Positions 37,374 through 38,832 of a stretch of DNA of 38,832 nucleotides are shown piece by piece (within the stretch, counting starts at the first letter, position 1; each line of letters starts with the position of its first letter). The notes under the pieces are model-generated. The model was not told where the DNA came from. It worked only from the letters and a program-made list of their open reading frames with translations, and made no database searches. This DNA comes from a virus. The DNA lies in IMG/VR virus record IMGVR_UViG_3300036715_001875, positions 1 through 38,832 of that record, one strand, 5' to 3'. The position numbers and the translations under genes were made by a program.

Positions 37374-37734
37374 ATGTTGTGGTTTTTGGATATGAAAAGC
37401 GGATTTGTTAGACAGGTTAGACAGGTTAAAAATCAACCTGACTTGGGTTAAGTGATTGTTTTGTTAGGGCAGTTAGACAGGTTAGACAGGTTAGACAGGT
37501 TGGGCGGCTTTCCTCGTGCGTGCGTGTGTTTTTTTCTGGTCTTATATGTGCGGCGTGTTTTAGATAAATATTTTTCTCGCACGAGAACCTTGTTTTAACC
37601 TGTCTAACCTGTCTAACCTGTCTAACTGTATTAAAGAATCAATGACTTAGACCTAGACAGGTTGGATTTTAACCTGTCTAACCCTGTCTTGGTGGTGTTT
37701 TTGCTAAATCAGTTATTTTTTTTGGGGGAATTGA
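37374..37734. other. Candidate replication origin with inverted 9-bp iterons
   Basis: A 361-base gene-free region. GTTAGACAG occurs exactly at 37407, 37416, 37472, 37481 and 37490; its complement CTGTCTAAC at 37600, 37609, 37618 and 37674, with degenerate copies near 37653 and 37683. Two 49-base arms (37472-37520 and 37578-37626) form an imperfect palindrome, perfect over the outer 30 bases and again over CTCGTGCG/CGCACGAG, around a 57-base AT-rich centre. This fits an iteron origin with a melting element, next to the replication gene. Confidence 0.7.
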
Positions 37735-38328
37735 ATGAATCCGCGTGCCGCTTTGAGTTATGCGCTGAAACCAGGGGTGAATCTGCGGCAGGATTGCGCG
37801 AGAGCGGATTTAAGCGCCGCTGACGTGTTGGTGGCGCTGGGATGGGCAACGGCGCGCCATCATGCGCTGGTGCCCGGATTTGAGGGGCTGGCGGCGGGTT
37901 TGTTGCGGGTCAAGTGGGCGCGCCAAATGGATCACCTGACTGCGCTGCACGGGGAGCTGGTGCGGTTTGCACTGTGGAACTTTGGCCGCAAGCATTGGGC
38001 GGTGCACGATAGGCAGCAGGCGAGCGCGATGGAGACGATGCGTTTTTTCGCGGCACGGCTGATTGTGGAGTTTGATGATCCGGCGTGCGCTACGTGCAGG
38101 GGGCGCGGCAATGTGGTCAACCAGCGTGGGATTCCGGTGGTGTGCACGGCCTGCAATGGCGTGGCGCGTGAGCTGCAATCGACAAGTGAGCGTGCCAGGG
38201 CGCTGGATATGCACCACTCTTGCGTGAGTGACACATGGGGCAAGCGGCTGGATTTTGTGCTGGATGAGGTGCGTGAGATTGAGCGCCAGGCGCTGGTGCG
38301 TATCAGCGGTTTTTTGCAGGAGATTTAA
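37735..38328 (+). CDS. Q-like late antiterminator (zinc-finger protein)
   Basis: 197 aa, with GGGGGAA upstream. The C-terminal third has a zinc finger, ACATCRGRGN and VVCTACNG style (CxxCxGxG and CxxC), as in lambda Q and related DUF1133/antitermination proteins of about 200 aa. The N-terminal part is helical (AADVLVALGWATARHHALV, LLRVKWARQMDHL). It is the last early gene, directly before a candidate late promoter with a terminator just downstream, the site where Q acts. The family call is moderate; position strengthens it. Confidence 0.7.
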   Translation: MNPRAALSYALKPGVNLRQDCARADLSAADVLVALGWATARHHALVPGFEGLAAGLLRVKWARQMDHLTALHGELVRFALWNFGRKHWAVHDRQQASAMETMRFFAARLIVEFDDPACATCRGRGNVVNQRGIPVVCTACNGVARELQSTSERARALDMHHSCVSDTWGKRLDFVLDEVREIERQALVRISGFLQEI

Positions 38329-38334
38329 ATAAAG

Positions 38335-38363
38335 TTGCAAACCCGCGAGATATAGGCTATTTT
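38335..38363 (+). promoter_or_regulatory. Candidate late promoter (PR'-like)
   Basis: -35 TTGCAA (38335-38340) and -10 TATTTT (38358-38363) are spaced 17 bases, predicting a start near 38370. It lies between the Q-like gene and a terminator 25 bases further on, like lambda PR' and tR'. Confidence 0.5.
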
Positions 38364-38394
38364 TGCTAACATCGAAGCACCCGTCTAACCTATC

Positions 38395-38427
38395 AACCCG
38401 GCACTGGAAACAGTGACCGGGTTTTTT
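38395..38427 (+). terminator. Intrinsic terminator (tR'-like) before late genes
   Basis: AACCCGG (38395-38401) plus CACTG pairs with CAGTG plus CCGGGTT (38417-38423), with a GAAA loop and one unpaired A, followed by a T run. Read-through by the Q-like protein would turn on HNH, terminase and all structural genes. Confidence 0.82.
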
Positions 38428-38434
38428 GTTGCCC

Positions 38435-38803
38435 ATGAACAATCAAGCGCCCAAGCCGTGCAGGCATGCAGGCTGTGGTGTGCTGGTGGTGGATGGCAGC
38501 GGTTTATGCCCGGCGCATCTCAAGTCAAGACGGGCGGCCAGCGATCAGCAGCGTGGCAGTGCAACCGAGCGTGGCTATGGATCGCAATGGCGCAAGGCGC
38601 GTGCCGGGTATCTTAGGTCGCATCCTCTGTGCGTAGTGTGCGCAATGGCTGGTGTAGTGCGCGCCGCCAACGTGGTTGACCACATCGTTCCGCACAAGGG
38701 TGATCAGGCGCTGTTCTGGGACAAGAACAACTGGCAGTCGCTGTGCAAGCCACACCACGATGCGAAGACGGCAAGAGAGGACGGCGGCTGGGGTAGGGGG
38801 TAG
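38435..38803 (+). CDS. HNH endonuclease (packaging-associated)
   Basis: 122 aa from the ATG at 38435; a TTG at 38426 lies in the terminator and is rejected. The N-terminal CRHAGCGVLVVDGSGLCPAHL and HPLCVVCAMAG give zinc-binding pairs. The HNH core is VVDHIVPHKGD, NNWQSLCKPHHDAKTARE. In HK97-type phages this gene lies directly upstream of terS and its product aids terminase cleavage at cos. Here it is at the right edge of the window and terS at the left, consistent with a circular map. Confidence 0.92.
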   Translation: MNNQAPKPCRHAGCGVLVVDGSGLCPAHLKSRRAASDQQRGSATERGYGSQWRKARAGYLRSHPLCVVCAMAGVVRAANVVDHIVPHKGDQALFWDKNNWQSLCKPHHDAKTAREDGGWGRG

Positions 38804-38832
38804 TAAATCTCATAAATCACCCGCCTAACGAC

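Noticed and set aside
37407-37682. CRISPR array
   Set aside because: The repeats are only 9 bp, mostly contiguous, and occur in both orientations with no regular spacers or cas genes. An iteron origin fits better.
1-38832. Integrated prophage with host flanks
   Set aside because: Both window edges hold phage packaging genes and attP is unbroken in the middle. No host gene is seen.

Overview
The window looks like the complete genome of a temperate, lambdoid, long-tailed (siphovirus-type) phage of a Gram-negative bacterium, probably a betaproteobacterium. The base composition is moderately GC-rich. The head and connector genes are HK97/phiE125-like: P27-type TerS, HK97 portal, U35 protease, HK97-fold capsid, phiE125 gp8-like connector, SPP1 gp16-like adaptor, gp10, DUF3168. 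Lipobox and periplasmic signals point to a Gram-negative host, and a tRNA-Val(CAC) 3' half sits beside the integrase. The HNH gene at the right edge and TerS at the left edge are normally adjacent. The attP core is unbroken in the middle of the window. Both facts suggest a circular or circularly permuted (excised or virion) genome rather than an integrated prophage.

Layout. 0-11.3 kb, + strand: packaging, head and connector genes, with a seven-gene accessory block (5.7-9.5 kb) between capsid and connectors that includes a LamG-like protein with twelve 22-residue repeats. 11.3-21.3 kb: tail tube, tail chaperones with a textbook -1 slippery heptamer, a moron-like signal-peptide gene with its own promoter and terminator, tape measure, a 980-aa tail protein with a seven-blade propeller-like N-terminus, and probable tip/fibre genes. 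21.3-24.5 kb: lysis and exported functions (M15 endolysin, two-TM holin, exported HNH-like protein, lipoprotein, patatin-like phospholipase). 24.5-24.8 kb: attP.

24.7-31.9 kb, - strand: one long leftward early operon from a near-consensus promoter (PL) at 31.86 kb, ending in xis and int. Its distal part (26.7-28.0 kb) is unusual. Small single genes are separated by sites with the size, core boxes and stem architecture of integron attC sites, with no integron integrase in the window. One of these genes is a DUF2829/Tad2 (Thoeris anti-defence) homologue. I regard this cassette-like, integrase-less attC array in a phage early operon as the most interesting part of the window.

31.9-34.8 kb: genetic switch. 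A repressor without a self-cleavage domain leads a lysogen-expressed three-gene operon ending in a zinc-ribbon membrane protein. A YdaS/Cro-like gene and a CII-like gene are read rightward. Four related 15-bp operators lie in two pairs over PL and PR. 34.9-37.4 kb: a toprim-helicase replication protein, followed by a 361-bp non-coding region with 9-bp iterons arranged as a large palindrome around an AT-rich centre, the likely origin. 37.7-38.8 kb: a zinc-finger Q-like late regulator, then a candidate late promoter with a terminator just downstream (the lambda PR'-tR' layout), then the HNH gene that leads into TerS if the molecule is circular.
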